Shown one piece after another: positions 23,146 through 30,847 of a stretch of 35,771 bases of DNA. A program made the position numbers and the translations under genes. Below the pieces are notes generated by a model. The model had not been told where the DNA came from. It ran no database searches and saw only the letters and a program-made list of their open reading frames with translations. The stretch covers positions 1 through 35,771 of the forward strand of contig NZ_JAEMUW010000039.1 of the NCBI RefSeq assembly GCF_016598485.1, read 5' to 3'. Position 1 is the stretch's first letter. Each line of letters starts with the position of its first letter. This DNA is from Micromonospora coerulea (GTDB taxonomy: Bacteria; Actinomycetota; Actinomycetes; Mycobacteriales; Micromonosporaceae).

Positions 23146-23544
23146 GTGCCCGAGATCGACAAGGTGGCCTGGATCCGCGTCGAGGACGGCCGCGTGCTCA
23201 GCACCCGCTCCCGGGGCAGGGACGTGTGGTACCTGCCCGGCGGCAAGCGGGAGGCCGGCGAGTCCGACCTGGACACCCTGGCCCGGGAGATCATCGAGGA
23301 GCTGGGCGTGGCGGTGGTCCGGGAGTCGGCCGCGCACGTCGGCACGTTCGGCGCGCAGGCCCACGGGCACGCCCCGGGCACGCTGGTGCGGATGACCTGC
23401 TACGCCGCCGACTACCGGGGCGAGCTGCGGCCGGACAGTGAGATCGCGGAGCTGGCCTGGCTCGGCTACGCCGACCGACATCGGGTCTCCCCGGTGGATC
23501 AGATCATCTTCGACCACCTGCGGGCCGCGGGCGCGCTGCGCTGA
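23146..23544 (+). CDS. Nudix hydrolase
   Basis: 132 residues, with a complete Nudix box from G33 to V55: G33, E39, R47, E48, E51, E52 in GKREAGE...REIIEELGV. It hydrolyses a nucleoside-diphosphate-linked compound with Mg2+; LPGGKREAGES and the compact size resemble housecleaning MutT-like enzymes. GTG start chosen with AAGGAGG 7 nt upstream; a GTG two codons earlier overlaps the ribosome site. A -10-like TACCGT (23111-23116) lies about 30 nt before the start. Confidence 0.85.
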   Translation: MPEIDKVAWIRVEDGRVLSTRSRGRDVWYLPGGKREAGESDLDTLAREIIEELGVAVVRESAAHVGTFGAQAHGHAPGTLVRMTCYAADYRGELRPDSEIAELAWLGYADRHRVSPVDQIIFDHLRAAGALR

Positions 23545-23552
23545 CGTCAGCG
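23539..23552. repeat. 14-bp palindrome over the Nudix stop codon
   Basis: CGCTGACGTCAGCG is perfectly palindromic and includes the TGA stop. It can fold as CGCTG-ACGT-CAGCG, a minimal terminator-like hairpin without a T tract. Confidence 0.3.
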
Positions 23553-23609
23553 GGTGCACGCCAGCGACGCGCAGCAGCTCGACGGCGGCCACCGCGCCGG
23601 CCGTTGCCT

Positions 23610-23634
23610 GTTTGCCGTCGCCGACCCTGGGTAA
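23610..23634 (+). promoter_or_regulatory. Stress-sigma (SigB/SigF-type) promoter for the DUF2267 gene
   Basis: GTTT (23610-23613), 15 bp, GGGTAA (23629-23634) matches the actinobacterial general-stress consensus GTTT-N14-16-GGGTAT closely. A start near 23641 leaves a leader of about 43 nt before the GTG. Confidence 0.5.
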
Positions 23635-23683
23635 CCGCGTCACCTGCTCCGGCCCGCGCGGCCGCCGACGACAGGAGGGTGAC

Positions 23684-24082
23684 GTGCGGTTTCCCCGATT
23701 CGTCGAGGCGGTGTCCCGCCGCTCCGCGCTGCCCACCGACCAGGCCGCGATGATCGCCCGCGCCACGCTGCAGACCCTCGCCGAGCGGGTGACCGGTGCG
23801 GAGGCGGACGATCTGGCCGCGCAGCTGCCGGACGAGCTGGCCGCCTACCTGGCCGCCCCGGCCGACGAGGGTGGCCCGGGCGGGGGCGTGGTCGGGTTCG
23901 TGTACCGGGTGGCCGACCGGGCCGGGGTGGACCCGGCGGTCGCCGAGGTGGGGGCGCGGGCCGTGCTGACCACCCTGCGCGAGGCGGTCACCGTTGGCGA
24001 GTTCCAGGATCTGGTGGCCCAGCTGCCGAAGGGCTTCGACGCGATGATCGACCCGATCCCCCGAACCGGCCAGGGGCGCTGA
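23684..24082 (+). CDS. DUF2267 domain protein
   Basis: 132 residues, one DUF2267 domain made of two similar helical halves: ATLQTLAERVTGAEADDLAAQLP and, in the second half, AVLTTLREAVTVGEFQDLVAQLPKGFDAM (quoted here as AVLTTLREAV and LVAQLPKGF). The family is of unknown molecular function and often sits in stress-induced gene groups. GTG start with AGGAGGG 4-5 nt upstream. The stress-sigma-like promoter ahead supports induction under osmotic or stationary-phase stress. Cytoplasmic and acidic. Confidence 0.82.
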   Translation: MRFPRFVEAVSRRSALPTDQAAMIARATLQTLAERVTGAEADDLAAQLPDELAAYLAAPADEGGPGGGVVGFVYRVADRAGVDPAVAEVGARAVLTTLREAVTVGEFQDLVAQLPKGFDAMIDPIPRTGQGR

Positions 24083-24109
24083 GGCCCGGGGCCGGGTCTG
24101 GTCGGCCGG

Positions 24110-25348
24110 TCAGTACGCCCCGGGCGGGTCGACGAGCTCGTCCGCCGAGGGCTCCTCCGGATCGGCCACCCAGGCGGAGAAGGCCGGCACCCCGTGCCAC
24201 GGCCCCATCCCGTCCGGCCGCTCGTCGGTGGCCACTGCGACCACCGCGTACGGGTGGCCGAAGCGCAGCTCCGCCGTCCGGGCCACCCCCTCCGGCGGCA
24301 GGCTGACCAGGCCGAAGGCCCCGGTCACCGCGGCCGCCTCGAAGCCGTACCGGCCGAACCGGGCCGCGGCCGCCTGCCGGGCCTCGGCCTGGGTGCCGGG
24401 GCCGGCCACCGAGGTGATCGCCGCCGGGAAGCCCAGTCCGGGCCCGGTGAGGTCGTGCCCGCTCCGCGCCGACCAGCAGGGCAGTACCGCCGCGTGCCGC
24501 TCCTCGCGCCCGTCCCGGGCCCGGGTGCGCACCCGCTCCTCCCGCAGCGTCCACAGTGGTGTGTCACCCAGCGGCAGGTCGAACAGCGACCGCCGGCCCG
24601 GCTCGCCGCCGACCACCGTGGCCGGGGCGAGCCGGTACGCCGCGGCCAGCACGTCACCCGGCGCCACCCCGGGCGCGGCCGCCACCGACACCACGGCGAG
24701 CCCCGCCGCGCCGCCCTCGGTATCCGCCGGCCGGGCCGCCGCCACGTGCACGACCACGTCGCCGGCCCGCTCCGTGGCCGCGATCCAGGCGCGGTGCCCG
24801 CGTTCCGGGGTGCGCAGCACCCGGGTGAGGGCGCCGGCCCAGGCGCTGCCCGGCCCGAGGGCCGCGGCCGGGGCCAGCTCGAACGGGTCGGCCCAGGAGA
24901 TCCGGGTGGCCAGCGCGCTGGCCAGGGCCAGCACCACCTGCTCGCTGACCCGCAGCGGGAAGCGGTCGATCAACCCGAGGCTGTGCTCGCGCGCCCAGGC
25001 GTCCAGCGTCTCCTGCGGCGGCAGCGGCCCGGTGGCGGTCCGTGGCGGCAGGCCGGCGTACCAGTCGGCCAGCCGGGTGGTGTCGTACCCCGCCCGGTGC
25101 CACACCGCGGTCGCCGCCGGCACCAGCGGGTGCGGCTCGGCCAGCAGGGCGGCGGCGGTCGCGGCGGCCGCGTCCGGGTCCATGCCCAGGACGTCGGCGA
25201 GTTCGTCGCGTGCGGCCCCGCGCGCCGCCGGGCCGCAGAGCGCCAGTAGCAGCCAGGCGCCGAGCGGGGAGGCGACGTGGTGCCCGGGCTCGACGGCGGC
25301 GTGCAGGCGGTCGGCGTACCGGGCGAGGGGCTCCTGGAGACTCGTCAT
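24110..25348 (-). CDS. Serpin-like protein
   Basis: 412 residues with an overall serpin pattern: VASPLGAWLLLALCGPAAR and GAARDELADVLGMD near the N-terminus (compare the serpin SPLS...LGAxGxTxxEL), ALASALATRISWADPFEL (serpin NALYFKGxWxxPF), a small-residue stretch FEAAAVTGAFG at the hinge/reactive-loop position, and HPYAVVAVATDE near the end (serpin HPFLFLI). No signal peptide, so probably cytoplasmic. The reactive loop is shortened or divergent, so inhibitory activity is doubtful. A minus-strand CAGAGT ends six nt before the ATG and no Shine-Dalgarno is seen, so the mRNA may be leaderless. Confidence 0.65.
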   Translation of the reverse strand: MTSLQEPLARYADRLHAAVEPGHHVASPLGAWLLLALCGPAARGAARDELADVLGMDPDAAAATAAALLAEPHPLVPAATAVWHRAGYDTTRLADWYAGLPPRTATGPLPPQETLDAWAREHSLGLIDRFPLRVSEQVVLALASALATRISWADPFELAPAAALGPGSAWAGALTRVLRTPERGHRAWIAATERAGDVVVHVAAARPADTEGGAAGLAVVSVAAAPGVAPGDVLAAAYRLAPATVVGGEPGRRSLFDLPLGDTPLWTLREERVRTRARDGREERHAAVLPCWSARSGHDLTGPGLGFPAAITSVAGPGTQAEARQAAAARFGRYGFEAAAVTGAFGLVSLPPEGVARTAELRFGHPYAVVAVATDERPDGMGPWHGVPAFSAWVADPEEPSADELVDPPGAY

Positions 25349-25397
25349 GGTTCCACTCTGCCCACCGGCGGGCGGTTCGGCACGCCCACCCGGTACG

Positions 25398-25916
25398 TCA
25401 GGACCAGAGCTCGAACGGCTCGTCGATCTCCTCGCCCGCCAGGAACGGGGTGAGCAGCGCCGGCAACCGGCCGGGGTAGAAGCGCTCCCCGCTGGCCACC
25501 ACCTCGGCGACCGGCCACCAGCGGAACCCGAAGTAGTCCTCCAACTCGTAGTCGAGCCGGTCGGCCTCGTCGACCGCCGGGCCCCGCCCCGGCAGCCGGA
25601 CCGGCACCACCACCTCGTCCTGCAGGTGCCGCAGCTGACGGTGGATGAAGCTGGCCCGGCGCCGCCACCGGGGCGCCCCGATCCGGTCCGGGTCCACCCG
25701 GATGCCGGTCTCCTCGCGCAGCTCCCGCACCGCCGCGTCCAGGTACGTCTCCCCGGGGTCGAGGCCGCCGCCCGGCAGCTCCCACCAGGTGCCCAGCCGG
25801 GGGTGGTCCGGGTCGCGGGTGTGGAAGAGCAGCACCCGCTCCTCGGCGTCCAGCACCACCAGCCGGACCGCCCGCCGCTCGATCAGCGGCAGGTCCCGGG
25901 GCAGCTCGTCGGTCAT
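25398..25916 (-). CDS. Nudix hydrolase
   Basis: 172 residues with an intact Nudix box (G50 to I72: GGLDPGE...RELREETGI) and an N-terminal strand pattern VRLVVLDAEERVLLF. The aromatic-rich YFGFRWWPVAEV segment is typical of the C-terminal half of broad Nudix families. Substrate unknown. Start chosen at the ATG with GGGAGG five nt upstream. It lies 49 bp upstream of the serpin-like gene on the same strand and may be co-transcribed. Divergent from the methyltransferase. Confidence 0.85.
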   Translation of the reverse strand: MTDELPRDLPLIERRAVRLVVLDAEERVLLFHTRDPDHPRLGTWWELPGGGLDPGETYLDAAVRELREETGIRVDPDRIGAPRWRRRASFIHRQLRHLQDEVVVPVRLPGRGPAVDEADRLDYELEDYFGFRWWPVAEVVASGERFYPGRLPALLTPFLAGEEIDEPFELWS

Positions 25917-25960
25917 GGTCGCCTCCCAAGGGGTCACGGATCCGCGTCCACCCTGCCACG

Positions 25961-26707
25961 ATGACGCTCATGTCCGAGCTCTTCGGTGAGGTGGCCAACA
26001 GCTACGACGAGGCGCGCCCGGGCTACCCGCCAGCGATCGCCGAGGCGATCGGTGGGTACCACGGCGGGGCGCCCGGCCGGTTGGTCGAGGTGGGCGCCGG
26101 GACGGGCCGGGCCACCGAGGTCCTGCTCGGGCTGGGCGCGCCGATGACCTGCGTGGAGCCCGATGCCCGGATGGCCGCGCGGCTGGCGGCCCGGTTCCCG
26201 CGGGTCGAGGTGGTGGTGGCGGCCTTCGAGGAGTGGACGCCGCCACCGGGCGGGGTGCCGGCGCTCGCCTGCGCGATGGCGTGGCACTGGCTCGATCCGG
26301 CCACCCGCAACCGCCGGGCGTACGAGGCGCTCGCCCCGGGCGGCACGCTGGCGGTCTTCGGGCACCGTTACGCGTACGTGAATCCGGCGCACGCCGCCGC
26401 GCTCCGGGCGGCGTTCGAGTCGGTGGACCCGGCGACGCAGGGGGACCGTCCGGAGGACTGGTTCCACGCCGACGTCGCCGACAGCGGACTCTTCACCGAC
26501 GTCCGCGTCGTGCCCTTCCGCCGCGCGGTACCGCTGGACACCGCGGCGTACCAGCGCCTGGTCAGCACCTTCTCCCCGCAACTGAAGCGCCCGCCGGAGC
26601 TGCGGGCACGGGTCCTCGCCGCGGTCGGCGCCGCGGCCGACGGCTTCGGCGGAACGGTGGTGCTGGACCTGCGGACCGCCCTGGTGCTGGCCCGCCGCCC
26701 GGCCTGA
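25961..26707 (+). CDS. Class I SAM-dependent methyltransferase
   Basis: 248 residues. The start LFGEVANSYDEARPGYPP is typical of the Methyltransf_11/25 group; motif I is LVEVGAGTGRATEVL, with Glu in TCVEPDARM and the WHWLDP segment after motif IV. Small-molecule substrate unknown. ATG at 25961 or at 25970 is possible; CACCCT ends six nt before 25961 without a Shine-Dalgarno, favouring a leaderless start there. Divergent from the Nudix gene with only 44 bp between. Confidence 0.8.
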   Translation: MTLMSELFGEVANSYDEARPGYPPAIAEAIGGYHGGAPGRLVEVGAGTGRATEVLLGLGAPMTCVEPDARMAARLAARFPRVEVVVAAFEEWTPPPGGVPALACAMAWHWLDPATRNRRAYEALAPGGTLAVFGHRYAYVNPAHAAALRAAFESVDPATQGDRPEDWFHADVADSGLFTDVRVVPFRRAVPLDTAAYQRLVSTFSPQLKRPPELRARVLAAVGAAADGFGGTVVLDLRTALVLARRPA

Positions 26708-26713
26708 CCCCGC

Positions 26714-26894
26714 TCAGCCGTCGGTCGCGCCCGCACCGTACCAGTCCGCGCCGGCGTCGATCACCCGGGCCACGTCGGGCGGCAGCGGACAGGGGCGCGG
26801 TGATGCGGTCCGCGGTGAAGGTGGCCCGGATCTGCCGGGCGGGAACGGTCACCCCCGGATCGTCGCCGACGGCCGCGGCGTACCTCCACCGCAT
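26714..26894 (-). pseudogene. Possible frameshifted remnant, DUF4291-like start
   Basis: The minus strand reads MRWRYAAAVGDDPG, then PARQIRATFTADRIT, which resembles the beginning of DUF4291 proteins. A one-base shift then gives PLPPDVARVIDAGADWYG and a stop. Neither frame alone makes a sensible protein, and the body of any DUF4291 domain is missing. It could be a decayed gene fragment or chance coding-like sequence. Confidence 0.25.
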
Positions 26895-26919
26895 TTCATC
26901 CCTGTCGGGTCGTGCGGGA

Positions 26920-26925
26920 TAGGCT
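26920..26925 (+). promoter_or_regulatory. -10 element of the PemK-like gene
   Basis: TAGGCT ends seven bases before GTG 26933, the spacing of a leaderless transcript start. No Shine-Dalgarno is present. Confidence 0.35.
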
Positions 26926-26932
26926 GCCCGCC

Positions 26933-27427
26933 GTGGCAGGTCTGTTGAGGAACGTGGCGTCGCGACTGGGCCGGATGAACGGGGGCGCGGCGACGCCCGC
27001 CGGGTCGCCGGGCCGGATCCCGGCGCAGGTCGCGCGGCGCCGCCAGGTGGCCGCGCTGCAGCGTCGCCAGCTGGCGTACGCCCCGGAGCTGGACGGGCAG
27101 GCCGATCCGGGGGAGGTCGTCTGGACCTGGGTCCCGTACGAGGACGACCCCCGCCAGGGCAAGGACCGCCCCGTGCTGGTGGTGGGCCGGCAGAGCCGGA
27201 CGCTGTTCGGGCTGATGCTGTCCAGCCAGGACGAGCGGGACGGCCAGCGGCACTGGCTGGCGCTCGGCCCGGGCGCCTGGGACCGGGACAACCGCCCGAG
27301 CTGGGTACGCCTCGACCGGGTCCTCACCATGCGGGAGGACAGCATCCGGCGCGAGGGCGCGGTGCTGGACCGGCCCCGCTTCGACCGGGTGGGCCAGGCC
27401 CTGCGCGCCGGCTACGGCTGGCGCTGA
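26933..27427 (+). CDS. PemK/MazF-family protein (orphan toxin-like)
   Basis: 164 residues. Residues ~60-164 carry the PemK/MazF fold: GEVVWTWVPYEDDPRQGKDRPVLVVG (core KDRPVLVVG), LMLSSQDERD and SWVRLDRVLTMRED. The ~55 N-terminal residues are basic and Arg/Gln-rich, an extension absent from compact MazF toxins. No antitoxin gene precedes it, so it is either a solitary RNase-like protein or a non-toxic relative, a form frequent in actinomycetes. GTG start follows TAGGCT by seven nt, suggesting a leaderless mRNA. Confidence 0.75.
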   Translation: MAGLLRNVASRLGRMNGGAATPAGSPGRIPAQVARRRQVAALQRRQLAYAPELDGQADPGEVVWTWVPYEDDPRQGKDRPVLVVGRQSRTLFGLMLSSQDERDGQRHWLALGPGAWDRDNRPSWVRLDRVLTMREDSIRREGAVLDRPRFDRVGQALRAGYGWR

Positions 27428-27520
27428 CCGGCGGGGAAACCGCTCGCGCCGACGGGTGCGCCGTGGCTGGTGCTGACCGGGGGGAAACCGCTCGCGCCGA
27501 CGGGTGAGCCGTGGCACGGT
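27423..27520 (+). repeat. Tandem imperfect ~49-bp duplication
   Basis: Unit 1 (27423-27471) and unit 2 (27472-27520) both read GCTGACCGG..., GGGGAAACCGCTCGCGCC, GACGGGTG...CCGTGGC, with one deleted base and few substitutions. Unit 1 includes the stop of the PemK-like gene; unit 2 ends at the -10 of the next gene. GACGGGTGAGCCG recurs a third time just inside that gene (27530-27542). Confidence 0.65.
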
Positions 27521-27526
27521 GATCCG

Positions 27527-28555
27527 GTGACGGGTGAGCCGGCGATCGCCGGGGACGAACGACTGGCCGGCTGGGTGGCGGAGGACTTCGGTCTCGCCCT
27601 CGTCGCCGCCGAGCTGGTGCCGTACGGCGCGGACGACGCCGCGCGGCTGTGGCGGGCCACCGACGCAGACGGCGCCCAGTGGGCGGTCAAGCTGAGCGGC
27701 GGCGGCACCCCGGCGGGCCTGTGCGTCACGGCCCACCTGTCGGCGCGGGGCGTGCCGGGCATCGTGGCCCCGTTGACCACCCGGGACGGCCGGCTCTGGA
27801 GCGTCCACGAGGGACGGCGGCTCTCCGTGGTGCCGTGGCTGACCGCCGATCGGGCGCTCGACGGCGGGATGGACGTCGCGCACTGGCGGACGTACGGCGA
27901 GGTGCTGGCCGCGACGCACGCGGTCGCCCCCACCGACGAGCTGGCGGCGCTGCTGCCCCGGGAGGACCACACCCACGCGGCGGTCAGCGCGGCCACCCGG
28001 GAGACGGACCGCCGGCTACGGGCGGTGGACGGCTCGGCCGACCGGTGGACCCGGGAGGTGGCGGACCGCTGGCGGGCGGCCGCGGACGACGTGTCCACCC
28101 TGCTCGACCGCGTGGACCGGCTCGGCGCGGAGCTGCGGGACCGGCCGGCGGACCTGGTGGTCTGTCACGGCGATCCGCACCTGGGCAACCTGCTGCTCGA
28201 CCCGGACGGGCGGGTCTGGCTGATCGACTGGGACGACGCGGTACTTGCGCCCCGGGAACGCGACCTGATGTTCGTCACCGGCGGCGTGCTGGCGTTCGCG
28301 CCGGTGACCCCGGCCGAGCAGGCCGCCTTCTTCGCCGGCTACGGCCCGGTGGACCCCGATCCGGTCCGGCTGGCCTACCACCTGGGCGTGCGCGCCCTGG
28401 ACGACATCGGGAGCTGGGCGCGGGACGTGGCCGACGCGGACCGGCCGGAGGCCGAGCGGGTTCGCGCACTGAAGATCGTGGACGGGTTGTTGTCGCCGGT
28501 GGGGCTGGTCAGTTTGGCCCGCGAGGCGCTGCGCGACCTGGGCCGCTGGGGCTGA
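27527..28555 (+). CDS. Aminoglycoside-phosphotransferase-like kinase
   Basis: 342 residues with the APH/choline-kinase fold: catalytic loop VCHGDPHLGNLLLD and metal-binding VWLIDWDDA; upstream QWAVKLSGGG holds the ATP-binding lysine. Relatives include spectinomycin/hygromycin-type phosphotransferases and fructosamine-kinase-like enzymes; the natural substrate may be a small hydroxylated metabolite. GTG start giving VTGEPAIAG follows CACGGT by six nt with no Shine-Dalgarno, as in a leaderless mRNA. It sits right after a tandem duplication and ends 8 bp from the convergent cyclase gene. Confidence 0.8.
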   Translation: MTGEPAIAGDERLAGWVAEDFGLALVAAELVPYGADDAARLWRATDADGAQWAVKLSGGGTPAGLCVTAHLSARGVPGIVAPLTTRDGRLWSVHEGRRLSVVPWLTADRALDGGMDVAHWRTYGEVLAATHAVAPTDELAALLPREDHTHAAVSAATRETDRRLRAVDGSADRWTREVADRWRAAADDVSTLLDRVDRLGAELRDRPADLVVCHGDPHLGNLLLDPDGRVWLIDWDDAVLAPRERDLMFVTGGVLAFAPVTPAEQAAFFAGYGPVDPDPVRLAYHLGVRALDDIGSWARDVADADRPEAERVRALKIVDGLLSPVGLVSLAREALRDLGRWG

Positions 28556-28561
28556 TCAGCC
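28550..28561. terminator. Palindrome between convergent stops
   Basis: GGCTGATCAGCC is a 12-bp perfect palindrome spanning the stop of the APH-like gene, 3 bp before the stop of the diguanylate cyclase gene. It may act as a weak bidirectional terminator; no T tract. Confidence 0.25.
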
Positions 28562-28563
28562 GG

Positions 28564-29214
28564 TCAGCACTCGGCCAGGTGCGGGGTGTCCACCAGCTGG
28601 CGGGCCGGTCGGGCCGCGGCCACGCTCTTCGCCTGATACATCGCCGCGTCCGCGCGGCAGAGCGCCTCGGCGAGCTGGGTCGGCCCGTGCACCGGGGCGA
28701 GCCCGACGGACGCGGTCACCTGCACGGTGCGGCCGCCGAGCGGGATCGGCGCGGCGAGGGCCTCGCAGAGCCGCCGGGTGGCGTGCTCGATCCACCGCCG
28801 GTCCACCGTCGGGCTGGCCAGCAGCCCGGCGAACTCGTCGCCGCCGAGCCGGGCGACCAGGTTGTCCCCGGCGAAGGCGGCGAGCCGCTGCGCCACGCTG
28901 ATCAGCACCTGGTCGCCGGCGGCGTGCCCGTACCGGTCGTTGACCTGCTTGAAGTCGTCCAGGTCGAGCACGACGGCGATCAGCGGGGTGCCGGCGGCGT
29001 CGGTGAGCAGGGTCGCGGCGAGCCGGTAGAAGGCCCGCCGGTTGGGCAGCCCGGTCAGCGGGTCGTGGCTGGCGGCGTGCCGTTCGGCGGCCAGCTCGGC
29101 CTGGAGTAACCCGATCTCGGCCTCCGCGCGCAGCGCGCGGCGGCGCAGTTGCCAGGCGGAGACGAGCGCACCGGCGGCGGAGATCCCGGAGGCGACGGTC
29201 ATCGGATCCGGCAC
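28564..29214 (-). CDS. GGDEF diguanylate cyclase
   Basis: 216 residues. A short N-terminal hydrophobic segment (about residues 5-22, TVASGISAAGALVSAW) could anchor it, followed by a helical stretch and the GGDEF domain (DPLTGLPNRR at 51-60, DLDDFKQVND, RLGGDEFAG with intact GGDEF at 124-128). It should make cyclic di-GMP from two GTP. No RxxD inhibitory site is seen five residues before GGDEF, so product feedback may be lacking. No sensor or EAL domain. GTG start with GAGGGAGGG 4 nt upstream. Confidence 0.85.
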   Translation of the reverse strand: MPDPMTVASGISAAGALVSAWQLRRRALRAEAEIGLLQAELAAERHAASHDPLTGLPNRRAFYRLAATLLTDAAGTPLIAVVLDLDDFKQVNDRYGHAAGDQVLISVAQRLAAFAGDNLVARLGGDEFAGLLASPTVDRRWIEHATRRLCEALAAPIPLGGRTVQVTASVGLAPVHGPTQLAEALCRADAAMYQAKSVAAARPARQLVDTPHLAEC

Positions 29215-29346
29215 GCACCCTCCCTCGCCACCGCCGTCGGCGCCGCCCAGGTGGTGCCGCGAACCGCCCGTCCGGACCCGTGTTTTCGCTGGTCGTGACC
29301 GCGCGAGGTAACCCAGAGTAAACGGATGAGTACCCCGCACCTGCGT

Positions 29347-29352
29347 TATCAT
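29347..29352 (+). promoter_or_regulatory. -10 element before the DUF397 gene
   Basis: TATCAT in the 264-bp divergent gap between the cyclase and the DUF397 gene; transcription would begin near 29359. No clear -35. It lies just upstream of an in-frame ATG at 29365. Confidence 0.35.
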
Positions 29353-29478
29353 GCTCGCTGTCCAATGCAGATGCAACAGCAGATGCACGTGCACCATCGT
29401 CCTGTGTCGACCCATGACCCCGGCGCCACCACCGCACCTCCCGCGGCATCGGCTGGCTCTTCGCACAGAAAGACGCCC

Positions 29479-29742
29479 ATGCAGCAACCTCAGAACGGCG
29501 TACCCACCAGCGAGTTGCCCCCGCTGCGGTGGCAGAAGAGCCGCCGGAGCAACCCCAGCGGCAACTGTGTCGAGCTGGCCGTACTGCCCGGCGGTGCCGG
29601 CATCGCGATGCGCAACTCCCGGCACCCGGAGGGCCCGGCGCTGATCTACACGGTGGACGAGATCACCGCCTTCGTGCTCGGCGCCCGGGACGGGGACTTC
29701 GACCAGCTGATCGCCGGAGCCGTATCCCGCGGACGGGACTGA
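29479..29742 (+). CDS. DUF397 domain protein
   Basis: 87 residues, one DUF397 domain: LRWQKSRRSNPSGNCVELAVLPGG, then AMRNSRHPEGPALIYT and EITAFVLGARDGDFDQL (quoted in parts below 20 residues: LRWQKSRRSNPSGNCVEL). These small proteins partner DUF5753-type XRE regulators, which follow here by 106 bp. The pair resembles Streptomyces developmental/antibiotic regulator couples. ATG 29479 gives the usual length. An in-frame ATG at 29365, close to a TATCAT -10, would add 38 residues beginning MQMQQQMHVHHRPV; which start is used cannot be decided. Confidence 0.8.
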   Translation: MQQPQNGVPTSELPPLRWQKSRRSNPSGNCVELAVLPGGAGIAMRNSRHPEGPALIYTVDEITAFVLGARDGDFDQLIAGAVSRGRD

Positions 29743-29848
29743 TCCTCCGTCCGGAGGAGTTCATCTCACTGTCGGTCCATGGCATGCTTACCCGTCGGCC
29801 GGACCGCGGTGTCCGGTCGGCACTGGTTGGCAGGCGAAGGACGGCCAC

Positions 29849-30736
29849 GTGACGATGGATCCCGGCGAGGGCGGCGCGGCCAGCGGCCCGACCGTGCTGC
29901 GCATGCTGCTCGGGGCGCAGCTGCGGCGGCTGCGCGAGGACGCCGGGGTCACCCGCGAGGGCGCCGGCTGGGAGATCCGCTCCTCCGAGTCGAAGATCAG
30001 CCGGATGGAGCTCGGCCGGGTCGGCTTCAAGGAACGCGACGTCGCCGATCTGCTCACCCTCTACGGCGTCGCGGCGAACGAGGAACGCGCGGCGCTGCTC
30101 AAGCTCGCCCGGGACGCGAACAGCCCCGGTTGGTGGCACCGGTACGGCGACGTGCTGCCCCCTTGGTTCCAGTCCTACCTGGGACTGGAGGCCGCCGCCG
30201 CGCTGATCCGGACGTACGAGCTCCAGTTCGTCCCCGGCCTGCTCCAGACCCCCGAGTACGCCCGCGCGGTGATCCTGCTCGGCCACCGTGGCGCCGCCCC
30301 GGAGGTGATCGATCGCCGGGTGAGGCTGCGGATGGAACGCCAGGAGGTGCTGCGCCGGACGCGGCCCCCGCAGCTCTGGGCGGTGGTCGACGAGGCCACC
30401 CTGCGCCGCCCGATCGGCGGCCCGGAGGTGATGCGCGGACAGTTGGACGCGCTGGTCGAGGCGACCAGCTCGCCGCACGTCCGGCTCCAGATCGTGCCCT
30501 TCGACGCCGGTGGGCACGCCGCGGCAGGCGGCGCCTTCACCATCCTGCGCTTCAGTGACCCGGATCTGCCGGACATCGTCTACATCGAACAGCTCACCAG
30601 CGCGATCTACCTGGACAAGCGGGACGACCTGGACTACTACGCGCTGGCCATGGAGCGGCTCTGCGTGGCGGCCGCACCGCCGGAGCGTACGCCCGAGCTG
30701 CTCGGCCGGATCCGCGACGAGCTGTACCCGCGCTGA
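29849..30736 (+). CDS. XRE-family regulator with DUF5753
   Basis: 295 residues. An N-terminal helix-turn-helix (about 18-75: LLGAQLRRLREDAGVTRE, SSESKISRMELGR) is followed by the DUF5753 ligand/partner domain (WFQSYLGLEAAAALIRTYE, QFVPGLLQTPEYARAV). Such regulators control nearby genes in morphological and secondary-metabolite programmes, usually with a DUF397 partner, here just upstream. GTG start with AAGGA 6 nt before. A DUF574 methyltransferase gene follows 111 bp on, completing a recurrent actinomycete triad. Confidence 0.88.
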   Translation: MTMDPGEGGAASGPTVLRMLLGAQLRRLREDAGVTREGAGWEIRSSESKISRMELGRVGFKERDVADLLTLYGVAANEERAALLKLARDANSPGWWHRYGDVLPPWFQSYLGLEAAAALIRTYELQFVPGLLQTPEYARAVILLGHRGAAPEVIDRRVRLRMERQEVLRRTRPPQLWAVVDEATLRRPIGGPEVMRGQLDALVEATSSPHVRLQIVPFDAGGHAAAGGAFTILRFSDPDLPDIVYIEQLTSAIYLDKRDDLDYYALAMERLCVAAAPPERTPELLGRIRDELYPR

Positions 30737-30772
30737 GCGCGTCCCGGGGCGCCGGTCGAGCCGGCTCGGGCA

Positions 30773-30778
30773 CTACCA
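30773..30778 (+). promoter_or_regulatory. -10 element before the DUF574 methyltransferase gene
   Basis: TACCAT in the gap between the XRE regulator and the methyltransferase, about 70 nt before the TTG start. No clear -35. Confidence 0.3.
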
Positions 30779-30847
30779 TGTGCGGCGAACCGGCGAGAGT
30801 GGACGGACGCCACCGGAGCAGGGTGGCGCGGAGTCGCGGAGGCAGCC

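Noticed and set aside
27423..27542. CRISPR-like repeat array
   Set aside because: Copies are tandem without spacers and only two are nearly complete.
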